From: Pseudomonas sp. H9 | GTDB taxonomy: Bacteria > Pseudomonadota > Gammaproteobacteria > Pseudomonadales > Pseudomonadaceae | NCBI RefSeq assembly: GCF_004353925.1 | Contig: NZ_SMOK01000023.1 | Span: 62,001 to 126,000 of the forward strand | DNA length: 64,000 bases | Direction of reading: 5' to 3' | Shown: piece after piece, positions 51,438 to 60,550 of the stretch | Layout of the letters: every line of letters begins with the position of its first letter | How positions within the stretch are numbered: the stretch's first letter is position 1 | The notes under the pieces: generated by a model | What the model was told of the DNA's origin: nothing | Seen by the model: only the letters and a program-made list of their open reading frames with translations | Database searches by the model: none | Program-made: the position numbers and the translations under genes

Positions 51438-51602
51438 TCAGTTGAGTTTCTCGAGGATCTTCCAGCACATGATACCGATCATGCCCAGGGTGCCGATCCA
51501 CATCATGAACACGCCGACGTTGCGATCGCGCATTGTGAAACCTACGGTCAGCAGGATCAGGCCGGCGATGACGGGGAGGAAGAGGGATTGAAAAGCTGAC
51601 AT
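51438..51602 (-). CDS. 54-aa two-span membrane peptide
   Basis: ATG 51602 is preceded by AGGA at about 9 bp. The translation is MSAFQSLFLPVIAGLILLTV, then GFTMRDRNVGVFMMWIG and TLGMIGIMCWKILEKLN, two hydrophobic helices joined by a charged turn. It lies just upstream of the MscS-type gene on the same strand (48 bp gap), so co-transcription is likely. I recall no named family. A downstream overlapping frame on the same strand has a poor composition and was rejected. Confidence 0.65.
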   Translation of the reverse strand: MSAFQSLFLPVIAGLILLTVGFTMRDRNVGVFMMWIGTLGMIGIMCWKILEKLN

Positions 51603-51689
51603 GCGGCAAGGTCCTTGGATTCGGAATTATGCTGCAAGCATAGCGGGTATCACTGTGGGGGAGGCTGACTGAGGTCAGTAGTGGCCATT

Positions 51690-51744
51690 ATCGCGGGGCA
51701 AGCCCGCTCCCACACTTGCTGTAGGAGCGGGCTTGCCCCGCGAT
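51690..51744. repeat. REP pair after apeB
   Basis: The inverted arm ATCGCGGGGCAAGCCCGC comes first and the forward unit second, with a short CACTTGCT loop, ending 4 bp from the apeB stop. Confidence 0.9.
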
Positions 51745-51748
51745 GTTG

Positions 51749-53038
51749 TCAAGGCAAGTCGCGACTGCGATAAAACGCCGTCAGCACTTTGACCAGATGC
51801 GCCAGGTCATGGCTGCCGCACAGCTCGCGGATAGAGTGCATGGCAAAGGTCGGCAGGCCGATGTCTACGGTACGCACACCCAGGTGGCTAGCGGTGATCG
51901 GGCCGATGGTCGAGCCACAGCCCATGTCGCTGCGCACCACGAAACTCTGCACCGGTACTTCTTCGGCCATGCACAGATGGCGGAAGAAACCAGCCGTTTC
52001 ACTGTTGGTGGCGTAGCGCTGGTTGTTGTTGACCTTGATCACCGGCCCGGCATTGAGCTTGGGCCCGTGGTTGCCGTCATGTTTGTCGGCATAGTTGGGG
52101 TGCACGCCATGAGCGTTGTCGGCCGACACCAGTAGCGAGCGCTGGATCGTGCGGACGAAGTCGTCACCGTCAGGCAGCAGGCGGCGCAAGGTTTGCTCAA
52201 GCATTGGGCCATCGGCGCCACAGGCCGAGCAAGAGCCGACTTCTTCGTGGTCGTTGCAGACCAGTACGCAGGTTTCGTCGCTGTCGGCGTTAAGCAACGC
52301 CTGTAGGCCGGCGTAGCAGGACAACAGGTTGTCGAGGCGGGCGCCAGCGATGAACTCACCGTTCAGGCCAATCAAGGCGGCGCTTTGGGTGTCGTAGAAA
52401 CTCAGTTCGTAATCCAGCACCACGTCGGCGTTCAGGTCATGCTCGCGCGCCAGCTGGTCGGTGAGCAAGGCACGGAAGTCGACACGCTCGTCACCGGCGA
52501 CCTGAGCCAGAATCGGTGGCAGCTCGGTCTGCGGGTTGATCGCCCAACCTTCATTGGCAGTACGGTTGAGGTGAATCGCCAGGTTGGGGATGACGGCGAT
52601 CGGCAGTTTGAAGTCGACCAGCTGGCTTTCGACCTTACCATCACGGCGGAAGGTCACGCGCCCGGCCAGCGACAGGTCGCGGTCGAACCATGGGGCGAGC
52701 AGAGCGCCGCCATAGACTTCCACACCCAGTTGCCAGAAGCCGTGGCGCTGCAGCTCCGGTTGTGGCTTGACCCGCAGGCACGGGCTGTCGGTATGGGCAC
52801 CAACCAGGCGAATGCCATCGAGCAGCGGTGAATGACGACCGAGCTTGAAGGCGATGATCGAGGAATCGTTGCGGGTCAGGTAGTAACGACCGCCGGGTAC
52901 CGTGGCCCAGCTATCGCGCTCGTCCAGACGCTGGTAGCCGGCGGCTTCCAGGCGTTGAGCCAGAGCCGCAGTGGCATGGAACGGCGTAGGGGAGGCTTTG
53001 AGAAAGTCGATCAGGCCTTGATTCAGTGCATCGCGCAT
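51749..53038 (-). CDS. apeB: M18-family aminopeptidase
   Basis: The 429-aa protein matches the M18 (aspartyl aminopeptidase-like) family in length and motifs: [14 protein letters not shown] (metal ligands H and D, about 82-85), [18 protein letters not shown] with the catalytic/metal glutamates (about 265), and [33 protein letters not shown] near the end. These enzymes are cytoplasmic dodecamers removing N-terminal residues using two zinc ions. It is monocistronic, flanked by REPs on both sides. Confidence 0.94.
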   Translation of the reverse strand: MRDALNQGLIDFLKASPTPFHATAALAQRLEAAGYQRLDERDSWATVPGGRYYLTRNDSSIIAFKLGRHSPLLDGIRLVGAHTDSPCLRVKPQPELQRHGFWQLGVEVYGGALLAPWFDRDLSLAGRVTFRRDGKVESQLVDFKLPIAVIPNLAIHLNRTANEGWAINPQTELPPILAQVAGDERVDFRALLTDQLAREHDLNADVVLDYELSFYDTQSAALIGLNGEFIAGARLDNLLSCYAGLQALLNADSDETCVLVCNDHEEVGSCSACGADGPMLEQTLRRLLPDGDDFVRTIQRSLLVSADNAHGVHPNYADKHDGNHGPKLNAGPVIKVNNNQRYATNSETAGFFRHLCMAEEVPVQSFVVRSDMGCGSTIGPITASHLGVRTVDIGLPTFAMHSIRELCGSHDLAHLVKVLTAFYRSRDLP

Positions 53039-53084
53039 AGGTCACTCCAGACAGCAGTGGCGCGAGTTTAACGCACTTGAGCTG

Positions 53085-53132
53085 TCGCGGGGCAAGCCCG
53101 CTCCCACAGTAGGAGCGGGCTTGCCCCGCGAT
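53085..53132. repeat. REP pair between rluA and apeB
   Basis: Two oppositely oriented units separated by about 4 bases (CACAG context) form a long stem, ending 8 bp before the rluA stop. Confidence 0.9.
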
Positions 53133-53140
53133 GCGCTGTA

Positions 53141-53776
53141 TCAGAACGGCGCCGGACACTCAAAGCGCAGCCGCTCCCCGGTCACCGGGTGAGTAAAGCT
53201 GAGCATACTTGCGTGAAGGCACAAGCGTTCGTGCGCGGCGAGGGCTTCAGGGTAGGCATACAAGCGGTCGCCGAGCAGCGGGTGCCCAATCGAAAGCATA
53301 TGCACGCGCAACTGGTGCGAACGGCCAGTGATCGGCGTCAGCTCCACGCGGCAATGGTCGGCGTAGCGCTCGACGATGCGCCAGAAGGTCAGGGCATGCT
53401 TGCCGTGCTCATGGTCGACCACATGCCGGGGCTTGGTCGGTGGGTCGTAGCGCAGTGGCAGGTCGATGCTGCCGCTGTCGAGCGACGGCTGGCCCCAGCA
53501 CAAGGCGGTGTAGGCCTTCTCGGTTTCACGGTCATGGAACTGTCGCGACAGTTCACGGTGACTGTCAGCGTTGCGGGCCAGCAGGATGATCCCCGAGGTT
53601 TCCCAGTCCAGGCGATGGACGATCAGGGCATCGGGATAGCCGTTTTCCTGCAGGCGGGTGATCAGGCAGTCCTTGTTGTCTTCGGCCCGTCCGGGCACCG
53701 ACAACAACAGTGTCGGTTTGTTGATCACCAGGATGGCGTCATCCTCATAGAGGACGTGAACATTGGACAGCGGCAT
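53141..53776 (-). CDS. rluA: RluA-family pseudouridine synthase
   Basis: The 211-aa protein starts at 53776 (MPLSNVHVLYEDDAILVINK); the longer open frame runs through a REP. The catalytic loop is HRLDWETSGI (D about 70), with VINKPTLLLSVPGR and TGRSHQLRVHM typical of the RluA/RluC/RluD group. The short length without an S4 domain fits RluA, which modifies 23S rRNA U746 and tRNA U32 in E. coli. It is cytoplasmic, with REPs both before and after. Confidence 0.9.
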   Translation of the reverse strand: MPLSNVHVLYEDDAILVINKPTLLLSVPGRAEDNKDCLITRLQENGYPDALIVHRLDWETSGIILLARNADSHRELSRQFHDRETEKAYTALCWGQPSLDSGSIDLPLRYDPPTKPRHVVDHEHGKHALTFWRIVERYADHCRVELTPITGRSHQLRVHMLSIGHPLLGDRLYAYPEALAAHERLCLHASMLSFTHPVTGERLRFECPAPF

Positions 53777-53819
53777 TACGAGCTCTCTGCAAACGCCAAC
53801 GGCGACAGAAGGCACCAAT

Positions 53820-53890
53820 GTGGGAGCGGGCTTGCCCCGCGATTGCGATGTCATTGAAGAATCGCTATCGCGGGGCAAGCCCGCTCCTAC
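53820..53890. repeat. REP pair between minE and rluA
   Basis: The forward unit begins GTGGGAGCGGGCTTGCC and the inverted arm ends GCTCCTAC, with about 20 bases between. It separates minE from rluA and could insulate the min operon. Confidence 0.9.
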
Positions 53891-53934
53891 ACCGGCACCA
53901 GCCGTCGCCGTGGCAGGTTACCCTTGGGTGCCGA

Positions 53935-54189
53935 TCAACGATCAGGCAGGGTGATGTTGAGTTCCAGGATCGAGCAGCTGCCCTGGTTTTCCAGAGCGAC
54001 CTGCACATCATCGGAGCCGATGTTGACGTACTTGCGGATCACTTCGACCAGCTCTTTCTGCAGGGCTGGCAAGTAGTCCGGAGTACTGCGCTGACCGCGC
54101 TCGTGCGCCACGATGATCTGTAGACGCTCTTTCGCGACCGAGGCGGTGCTTACTTTTTTGCTGGCACGAAAGAAGTCAAAAAGGTTCAT
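53935..54189 (-). CDS. minE: Cell division topological specificity factor MinE
   Basis: The 84-aa protein has the MinD-contact N-terminus ([31 protein letters not shown]) and the C-terminal dimer domain ([43 protein letters not shown]). MinE stimulates MinD ATPase, driving pole-to-pole oscillation. It follows minD by 3 bp. Confidence 0.98.
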   Translation of the reverse strand: MNLFDFFRASKKVSTASVAKERLQIIVAHERGQRSTPDYLPALQKELVEVIRKYVNIGSDDVQVALENQGSCSILELNITLPDR

Positions 54190-54192
54190 TGG

Positions 54193-55005
54193 TTAGTTGC
54201 CTCCAAACAGGCGCTCGAAGAATCCCTTCTTCTTCACATCAAGGAACCGATGTTCCACATTTTTGCCCAGCAGGCGTTCGACGGTGTCGCTATAGGCCTG
54301 GCCTGCATCGCTCTGGTCGTCGAGGATGACCGGTACGCCCTGGTTGGATGCCTTGAGCACCGCCTGGGATTCCGGGATCACGCCCAGCAGGGCAACCGAG
54401 AGGATTTCCTTGACGTCTTCAACGCCCAGCATCTCGCCTTGGCTCACGCGCTCTGGATGGTAGCGGGTGATCAGCAGGTGTTCTTTGATCGGGTCTTCGT
54501 TGCGTTCGGCGCGGCGCGACTTGCTGGCCAGCAGGCCGAGCATGCGGTCCGAGTCACGTACCGACGAGACTTCCGGGTTGGTCACGACAATGGCTTCGTC
54601 GGCGAAGTACATCGCCAGGTGGGCGCCTTTCTCGATACCGGCCGGGGAGTCGCAGACCACGTATTCGAATTGCTCCTTGAGCTCCATCAGGACCTTTTCA
54701 ACGCCTTCCTGGGTCAGCGCGTCTTTGTCGCGGGTCTGGCTGGCGGCCAGAACGTAGAGGTTTTCAAGGCGCTTGTCCTTGATCAGGGCCTGCTGCAGGT
54801 TGGCTTCGCCATTGACGACGTTGACGAAGTCGTACACCACGCGGCGTTCACAGCCCATGATCAGGTCGAGGTTACGCAGGCCGACGTCGAAGTCGACGAT
54901 GACTGTCTTGTGGCCGCGCAGCGCGAGGCCAGTACCGATAGCGGCGCTGGTGGTGGTCTTACCCACACCACCCTTGCCGGATGTAACCACGAGAATCTTG
55001 GCCAA
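54193..55005 (-). CDS. minD: Septum site-determining ATPase MinD
   Basis: The 270-aa protein has the deviant Walker A GKGGVGKTTTSAAIG (about 10-24), the switch region VDFDVGLRNLDLIMGCE, DSPAGIEKGA, and a C-terminal amphipathic membrane-targeting helix (KKKGFFERLFGGN). It binds the inner membrane as an ATP dimer and recruits MinC and MinE. It is the middle gene of minCDE, 97 bp after minC. Confidence 0.98.
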   Translation of the reverse strand: MAKILVVTSGKGGVGKTTTSAAIGTGLALRGHKTVIVDFDVGLRNLDLIMGCERRVVYDFVNVVNGEANLQQALIKDKRLENLYVLAASQTRDKDALTQEGVEKVLMELKEQFEYVVCDSPAGIEKGAHLAMYFADEAIVVTNPEVSSVRDSDRMLGLLASKSRRAERNEDPIKEHLLITRYHPERVSQGEMLGVEDVKEILSVALLGVIPESQAVLKASNQGVPVILDDQSDAGQAYSDTVERLLGKNVEHRFLDVKKKGFFERLFGGN

Positions 55006-55102
55006 GGTGTTTCACCCCTAATGAAAAAGGACGTCGAGTCCCAAAAAATACAAAAAACGGCAACATGAAAAAAGTTGCGCTGAAAATGGCGGCAAGTATC
55101 CG

Positions 55103-55852
55103 TTAAAGACGAGTGATGTTCAACACGTCACCAGACAGGCTGATCTGTACACCTGCCCCCCACAAAGGATCACGACGCAAGTCTTCCGAGACCTTGTACT
55201 GGCCGGCGATCGAGACCATCTCGGCAGTCAACTGCTGGCAGAAGATGCGTGCCCGGGTATTACCCTTGATACCCGCCAGGGCGCGGCCACGCATTGCACC
55301 GTACACATGGATGTTGCCATCGGCGAGAAGTTCCGCGCCCGGGCTGACCGACGACACTACCACCAGGTCGCCGCCAGGGGCGTAGATCTGCTGGCCACCG
55401 CGTACCGGTGTGGTGATGATTTTGGTCGGCGTGATAACCGGCTCCGGCGGCGGAGCGGGTATAGGCGCAGGTTCTGGCTTCTTCACCTCAGGCTCAGGCT
55501 CGACCGGCCGCTCACGTGCGCCCGACGGTGGCAGTACTGGCAGATCGATGGCAATGGCTGCAGCGATGTCTTCGATGCGGTTGGCGCGAATGGCCAGGGT
55601 GCGCAGGCCATGATGGCGGCAGACGCGCATGAGCCCTGGCAGGTCAACCGCGCCTTCGCCGGCCGGCAGTTTGTCCAGGGCCAGCACCAGCGGTGTGTTA
55701 CTGAAAAAATTCGGTGCCTGGGCAACTTTGGCCGCCAACTGCCGGTCGAGGCCTTCGAGGTTGTTCCGGGCAAGCTCGAGCACGGTGATGGCGAGCATGC
55801 TGCCCTTGAGCTGGAACACGGGGTCTTGGTCTGGCGTTTGGGTTTGGCTCAT
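55103..55852 (-). CDS. minC: Septum site-determining protein MinC
   Basis: The 249-aa protein starts at 55852 ([27 protein letters not shown]); upstream in-frame ATGs at 55861 and 55888 are less typical. The N-terminal FtsZ-inhibiting domain (about 1-110) is joined by a proline/glutamate linker ([20 protein letters not shown]) to the beta-helix MinD-binding domain (about 145-249: [35 protein letters not shown]). It is first in minCDE. Confidence 0.97.
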   Translation of the reverse strand: MSQTQTPDQDPVFQLKGSMLAITVLELARNNLEGLDRQLAAKVAQAPNFFSNTPLVLALDKLPAGEGAVDLPGLMRVCRHHGLRTLAIRANRIEDIAAAIAIDLPVLPPSGARERPVEPEPEVKKPEPAPIPAPPPEPVITPTKIITTPVRGGQQIYAPGGDLVVVSSVSPGAELLADGNIHVYGAMRGRALAGIKGNTRARIFCQQLTAEMVSIAGQYKVSEDLRRDPLWGAGVQISLSGDVLNITRL

Positions 55853-55972
55853 GGTCTGCATAGGGCGACTTGTTGCGAAAAAGTGCACAGACTTATAACG
55901 AGAACGTCGGTAAGCCGCAACCCGTGCCGAACCGTTGTAGAATGCCCGGCCATTGTCTTTCCGGAATGTTTA

Positions 55973-56905
55973 ATGGATCGCCCGCGTTTTCGTCGTTATT
56001 TTCTGCACCCGCGCTTCTGGCCGCTGTGGCTGGGCCTGGGCCTGCTGTGGCTGATCGTGCAGCTGCCGTACCGGGTATTGCTGGTGATCGGCCGTATTCT
56101 GGGCGCCTTGATGTACCGGGTGGCTGGGGAACGCCGCTATATTGCTGCGCGCAACCTGGAACTGTGCTTCCCGGAGTTACCGTCCGTCGAACGGAAGCGT
56201 TTGCTGAAAGAAAATTTTGCATCCACCGGTATCGCCTTCTTCGAAATGGCCATGAGTTGGTGGTGGCCAAAGGCCCGCTTGGCACGCCTGGCACATATCG
56301 AAGGTCTGGAGCACTTGCAGGCGGCGCAGCGTGATGGCCAGGGGGCGATTCTCATGGCCCTGCATTTCACCACGCTGGAAATCGGTGCAGCACTGCTGGG
56401 GCAGGAGCACACCATCGATGGTATGTACCGTGAGCACGGTAACCCGCTGTTCGACTATATCCAGCGCCGTGGGCGTGAGCGGCACAACCTCGACTCGCTG
56501 GCGGTCGAGCGTGAAGACGTACGCGGCATGCTCAAGCTGCTGCGTGCCGGGCGTGCGATCTGGTACGCGCCAGACCAGGATTACGGCGCCAAGCAGAGCC
56601 TGTTCGTGCCGCTGTTTGGCATCCAGGCCGCGACCGTCACCGCCACCACCAAATTTGCCCGCCTGGGCAAGGCGCGGGTGATCCCGTTCACCCAGCAGCG
56701 CCTGGCCGATGGCAGTGGCTACAAGCTGGTGATCCATCCACCGCTGGAGAATTTCCCAGGCGAGACGGAGGAAGCTGACTGCCTGCGCATCAACCAGTGG
56801 ATTGAACAGGCCTTGCACGAGTGCCCTGAGCAGTACCTGTGGGCGCACCGGCGCTTCAAGTCGCGTCCGCCGGGGGAGCCCAAGCTTTACGCCAAGCGGG
56901 GTTGA
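55973..56905 (+). CDS. htrB: Lipid A biosynthesis lauroyl acyltransferase (HtrB/LpxL)
   Basis: The 310-aa protein starts at ATG 55973 (MDRPRFRRYFLHPRFWPLWLGLG); the open frame extends upstream only as antisense of minC. An N-terminal membrane segment (about 15-40) is followed by an acyltransferase with the HX4E motif ALHFTTLEIG (about 130), DQDYGAK and a C-terminal YLWAHRRFKSRPPGEP, all family marks. It adds a secondary acyl chain to Kdo2-lipid IVA on the inner leaflet. It diverges from minC. Pseudomonads usually have two LpxL paralogues, so the exact acyl position is open. Confidence 0.94.
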   Translation: MDRPRFRRYFLHPRFWPLWLGLGLLWLIVQLPYRVLLVIGRILGALMYRVAGERRYIAARNLELCFPELPSVERKRLLKENFASTGIAFFEMAMSWWWPKARLARLAHIEGLEHLQAAQRDGQGAILMALHFTTLEIGAALLGQEHTIDGMYREHGNPLFDYIQRRGRERHNLDSLAVEREDVRGMLKLLRAGRAIWYAPDQDYGAKQSLFVPLFGIQAATVTATTKFARLGKARVIPFTQQRLADGSGYKLVIHPPLENFPGETEEADCLRINQWIEQALHECPEQYLWAHRRFKSRPPGEPKLYAKRG

Positions 56906-56909
56906 GCCC

Positions 56910-56969
56910 ATCGCGGGGCAAGCCCGCTCCCACAGCACATCGTCGTGGGAGCGGGCTTGTCCCGCGATA
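56910..56969. repeat. REP pair between htrB and the patatin gene
   Basis: The inverted arm ATCGCGGGGCAAGCCCGC is followed after about 17 bases by a forward unit reading GTGGGAGCGGGCTTGTCCCG, a C-to-T change that keeps a G-U pair. It ends 30 bp before the patatin start. Confidence 0.9.
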
Positions 56970-56998
56970 CATTCACCACCTATTCCCAGGAAGACGTC

Positions 56999-58144
56999 AT
57001 GTCAGCACCGATCACAGGATTGATCCTCTCCGGCGGTGGCGCCCGCGCCGCCTATCAGGTCGGTGTGCTGGCGGGTATTGCCGATCTGTTGCCACCGGGG
57101 GCGGCCAATCCCTTCCCGGTGATCGTCGGGACGTCGGCCGGGGCGATCAACGCGGTAACCCTGGCCAGTGGCGCGATGCACTTTGCCGATGCTATCCGCC
57201 GTTTGACTGCCTTCTGGCAAGGCTTTCGCAGCCATCAGGTGCTGCGCAGCGACTGGCCGGGGGTGATTCGCCAGGCCAGTCGCTTTGTCGGGCATAGTCT
57301 GCTTGGCCTTGGTGCGCCAGTGCCGGTGGCGCTGCTCGACAGCACGCCGCTACGGCACTTGCTCAACGAGCACCTGGACTTGCAGGGCATTGGCTGTGCA
57401 CTGGAACAACAGCACCTGCATGCGGTGGCGGTAACCGCCTTCGGCTATGAGTCTGGCCAGGCGGTGACCTTCTTTCAGGGCAGGGGAGCGATTGATCCCT
57501 GGCTGCGACACCGTCGTATCGGCCTGCCCACTCGTTTGAGTGTCGAGCACTTGCTGGCCAGTTCGGCGATTCCGCTGTTGTTTGCACCGGTCAAACTGGG
57601 CGAGGAGTATTTTGGCGATGGCGCGGTACGCCAATCGGCCCCCATCAGCCCGGCTCTGCACCTGGGGGCCAGCCGCGTGTTGGTGGTCGGGGTCAGTGGT
57701 AACCCACAGCGCCCGGTCGAGGGCGAGCCACGCTCGCGCATCTTCAGCGGGCAGCAGCCGAGCCTGGCGCAAATCGGCGGGCACATGCTCAACAGCACTT
57801 TCATTGACAGCCTGGAAGACGATATCGAGCTGCTGCAGCGCCTCAACCACCTCAGTCACCTGATGCCCGAGCACTTGGAGCGCCGGCGCCTGGGCCTGGC
57901 ACCAGTGGAGGTACTGGTGGTCGCGCCGAGCCAGCCGCTGGATGAAATCGCCGCACGTCATCGCCGCGAACTGCCGGCTGCTCTGCGTTTGTTCCTGCGC
58001 GGCCCGGGTGCAACGAAAACCAGCGGTGCCGGGGTACTCAGCTACTTGCTGTTTGAAGCCGGTTACTGCAGTGAACTGATCGAGTTGGGCAGGCGCGATG
58101 CGCTGGCCAAACGCCGCGAGCTGTGCAACTTCCTCGGCCTGTAA
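56999..58144 (+). CDS. Patatin-like phospholipase
   Basis: The 381-aa protein starts at ATG 56999, with AGGAAG upstream; an earlier ATG lies inside a REP. It has the patatin oxyanion motif SGGGARAAYQVG (about 10-21), the nucleophile serine in GTSAG, and the catalytic aspartate in FGDGAVRQ. These enzymes cleave acyl chains from phospholipids using a Ser-Asp dyad. There is no signal peptide, so it acts in the cytoplasm or is anchored by hydrophobic patches. The position after htrB and before an MlaA-like gene suggests envelope lipid turnover. Confidence 0.92.
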   Translation: MSAPITGLILSGGGARAAYQVGVLAGIADLLPPGAANPFPVIVGTSAGAINAVTLASGAMHFADAIRRLTAFWQGFRSHQVLRSDWPGVIRQASRFVGHSLLGLGAPVPVALLDSTPLRHLLNEHLDLQGIGCALEQQHLHAVAVTAFGYESGQAVTFFQGRGAIDPWLRHRRIGLPTRLSVEHLLASSAIPLLFAPVKLGEEYFGDGAVRQSAPISPALHLGASRVLVVGVSGNPQRPVEGEPRSRIFSGQQPSLAQIGGHMLNSTFIDSLEDDIELLQRLNHLSHLMPEHLERRRLGLAPVEVLVVAPSQPLDEIAARHRRELPAALRLFLRGPGATKTSGAGVLSYLLFEAGYCSELIELGRRDALAKRRELCNFLGL

Positions 58145-58153
58145 ATCTCCCCG

Positions 58154-58224
58154 GTAGGAGCGGGCTTGCCCCGCGATAGCGGTGTAAATGACAAATCGCT
58201 ATCGCGGGGCAAGCCCGCTCCTAC
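58154..58224. repeat. REP pair between patatin and mlaA-like genes
   Basis: Forward and inverted units with about 25 bases between separate two convergent genes, ending 6 bp before the mlaA-like stop. Confidence 0.92.
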
Positions 58225-58230
58225 CAGCAG

Positions 58231-59016
58231 TTATTCGGCGATCTGCAGTTTGCGGGCTTCGGTGTAGACGTAGCGGACCTTCTCGTATTCGAACGGCGAG
58301 TTCAGCTGGCCGTAGCGGAAACGGGTCGTGTAGCGCTTGTCGACGGCCCGTAGTACCACCACTTCCGGATGATTGCTGCTGACTTCGGCAACGTTCAGGA
58401 AGTTGATTGCGTTCTCGGCACTGAAGTCCACCGCCAACCCACCGGTGTCACGGATGTTCGATGGCCCGAGGATCGGCAGCATCAGGTAAGGGCCGTCGGG
58501 TACGCCATAAAAGCCCAGGGTTTGGCCGAAGTCTTCACTCTGATGGGGCAGACCCATTTTGCTCGCCGGGTCCCACAGGCCGGCGACGCCGATGGTGGTG
58601 TTGAGGATCAGGCGCGCCGTGATCTCCATCGAGCGTTTGCCTTTGAACTGCAGCAGGCTGTTGAGCAGGTTGGGCACATCGCCCAGATTGCTGAAGAAAT
58701 TGCTCACGCCACTGCGCACGAAGCCTGGGGTGATGTAGCGGTAACCATCGACCACCGGCAGGAATACCCATTGGTCGAAGCGGTAGTTGAAATGGTAGAT
58801 CCGCCGGTTCATCGACTCCCACGGGTCATAGACGTTCAACGCTGCCAGCGTCGAGCGTTCGAATTCACGCTGGTCCAGGCCTGGGTTGAACTTGAGTTCT
58901 TTGAGTGGCTCGGTGAAGCCGTCGGCTTCAACCACGCTGGCACGTGGAGCGGTTTCTTCGGCCTGGGCCAATCCACTGGCCAGTAGTGCAGTCATGATCA
59001 GTAGGCGTTTAACCAC
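58231..59016 (-). CDS. MlaA/VacJ-family protein without a lipobox
   Basis: The 261-aa protein starts at GTG 59016 (MVKRLLIMTALLASGLAQAEE), with GGAG 8 bp upstream and inside the end of the preceding gene. The MlaA domain is clear: YDPWESMNRRIYHFNYRFDQWVF, PGFVRSGVSNFFSNLGDVPNLLNSLLQ, RLILNTTIGVAGLWDPA and SEDFGQTLGFYGVPDGPYLMLPILGPSNIRD. Normal MlaA is an outer membrane lipoprotein extracting misplaced phospholipids; here the signal ends AQA with no cysteine, so it should be a soluble or non-lipidated form and may be a paralogue. It is coupled to the alpha/beta hydrolase gene. Confidence 0.88.
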   Translation of the reverse strand: MVKRLLIMTALLASGLAQAEETAPRASVVEADGFTEPLKELKFNPGLDQREFERSTLAALNVYDPWESMNRRIYHFNYRFDQWVFLPVVDGYRYITPGFVRSGVSNFFSNLGDVPNLLNSLLQFKGKRSMEITARLILNTTIGVAGLWDPASKMGLPHQSEDFGQTLGFYGVPDGPYLMLPILGPSNIRDTGGLAVDFSAENAINFLNVAEVSSNHPEVVVLRAVDKRYTTRFRYGQLNSPFEYEKVRYVYTEARKLQIAE

Positions 59017-60307
59017 GGAAAAACTCCAGCATGGCGTCGCTGTTGACGCGGTAGTTGATGTTGCCGCAATGGCCTCCATGGGGGTAAAGGGTCAAGCGAT
59101 CACCAAATGTCTTGCGTAAAAAGCCAATGTCGCCGGGGCCGAGAATGACGTCATCGGCGTTGTGCATCACAGCGATCTTGGTGCTCTGTTTCAGGTAGTC
59201 CTGAAGGGCGTACAGGCTGACCTGGTCGATCAGTTGCAGCAGGCTGCCGCCATCGGTGCGGGCGCGCCACATGGGAATGACTTGTTCGGTCATGTAGCAG
59301 TCGAAGTCGCACTGCAGGGCACGCTTGAAAAACGGTGTAAGGCTGCTGCTTTCGGTGATCGGGTATTTGGGTGGAATGATCAGGCCGCGACGGTTGACCA
59401 GGTCGGAGGTGAATGCAATGTCGGCGGCCGAGAAGCGGAACGACGTGCCGATGACCATGGCCATTTGCTCGTTGGTCAGGTGTTGGCGCGACTGTTGGAA
59501 ATCGTAGAGCAGGGCGTCATTGAGGTCGATGTAGCCTTTTTGCTGGAAGTAACGCGTGAGCTTGCTCAGCACCAGCTCGTAGAACGTCGTGCTGCTGGTA
59601 ACGCCTTTGACTTCGGTCTGCACCAATTTGTCGAGGTTGGTGATTGAGGTGTAGAGGTTGACCGGTGGGTTGAGCAACAACACGCGCTTGAAGTTGAAGC
59701 TGCGCCGGGTTTCGTCGAGATGGCTGACAAACGCTGCATCCAGGGCGCCCAAGCTGTATCCGCTGAGGTAGTACTCGGTGACCGGCAGGCGCGGGTGTTG
59801 CGCGCGCACGCCTTGCATTACACGGTACAAGTCTTCGGCGTCATCACTGGTGACGCCTGGGGTGGCATAGCGCGAAGCGGAGGTAATGAAGTCGAAGCTG
59901 GTGGGCGACGACAGTTGCACCACGTGGTAGCCGGCCTTGTAGAACAGCTTTTTCAGGTACTCATTGAGGCTGCTGGTGTAGGGGGCCCCGGTGCCGGCAA
60001 TGAGGAAAATCAGCGGTGCCGGATGATCTTGCCGGGCAATCCGGTATTTGAGCTTTTTCACCGCCCAGAAATTGTCGGGCAGGGTGAAGGCGCGCTCCGG
60101 GCGCATGTTCAGGCTGTAATCGGACTGGGTGATCTCATCATCGCTGGGCAACTGCGGGCGCAGGTCGGGTGGCGTCGTGGTGATGGTCGCCTCGAAAGGG
60201 TTAGTCAACGGGTAGCCGTAACTGGCGGCGTCGATGTCTTGTGCCGAAGCGGACGCGCTCAGGATGAGGCCGCCCAACACGGCGGCGCGGCGTAGTAATC
60301 GAAGCAT
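59009..60307 (-). CDS. Exported alpha/beta hydrolase paired with the MlaA-like protein
   Basis: The 432-aa protein starts at 60307 (MLRLLRRAAVLGGLILSASASAQD), after GGGGA; the longer frame runs into low-quality sequence. A signal peptide ends near residue 23. The serine hydrolase core is seen in APLIFLIAGTGAPYTSS, the nucleophile elbow GYSLGALDAA, and a late aspartate/histidine region MHNADDVILGPGDIGF..LYPHGGHCGNINY. It overlaps the MlaA-like gene by 8 bp, so the two are made together. A periplasmic lipase or esterase role is plausible; no specific family name is certain. Confidence 0.8.
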   Translation of the reverse strand: MLRLLRRAAVLGGLILSASASAQDIDAASYGYPLTNPFEATITTTPPDLRPQLPSDDEITQSDYSLNMRPERAFTLPDNFWAVKKLKYRIARQDHPAPLIFLIAGTGAPYTSSLNEYLKKLFYKAGYHVVQLSSPTSFDFITSASRYATPGVTSDDAEDLYRVMQGVRAQHPRLPVTEYYLSGYSLGALDAAFVSHLDETRRSFNFKRVLLLNPPVNLYTSITNLDKLVQTEVKGVTSSTTFYELVLSKLTRYFQQKGYIDLNDALLYDFQQSRQHLTNEQMAMVIGTSFRFSAADIAFTSDLVNRRGLIIPPKYPITESSSLTPFFKRALQCDFDCYMTEQVIPMWRARTDGGSLLQLIDQVSLYALQDYLKQSTKIAVMHNADDVILGPGDIGFLRKTFGDRLTLYPHGGHCGNINYRVNSDAMLEFFRG

Positions 60308-60550
60308 GCGAGTCCCCAAATAAAAGCAGCAGCAAAGTGTGTTACGCAGGCTAGGACCATCGTGTCCCTGGCAAAGTTGCCTGGCGCTCCGGCATTTATC
60401 GCCCAAGATGTTGCCGTTTTCGCATTGGCTACAGCAACAATTGGTTCCATTTATCTTGTGTTCAAAGTAGTCGAGGCTGGCGCTTTTGCCTTGCATAGAC
60501 GGCTCGGCGCATTATGCTGGGCGCCGATTTCGTAGATTCCGGAGTTTTGC

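Noticed and set aside
53777-53878. N-terminal extension of RluA
   Set aside because: The added residues are a translated REP (RGKPAPT-type sequence), so the shorter start at 53776 is used.
55307-55972. Long N-terminal extension of the htrB frame
   Set aside because: It runs antisense through minC. The family start MDRPRFRRYF at 55973 is clear.
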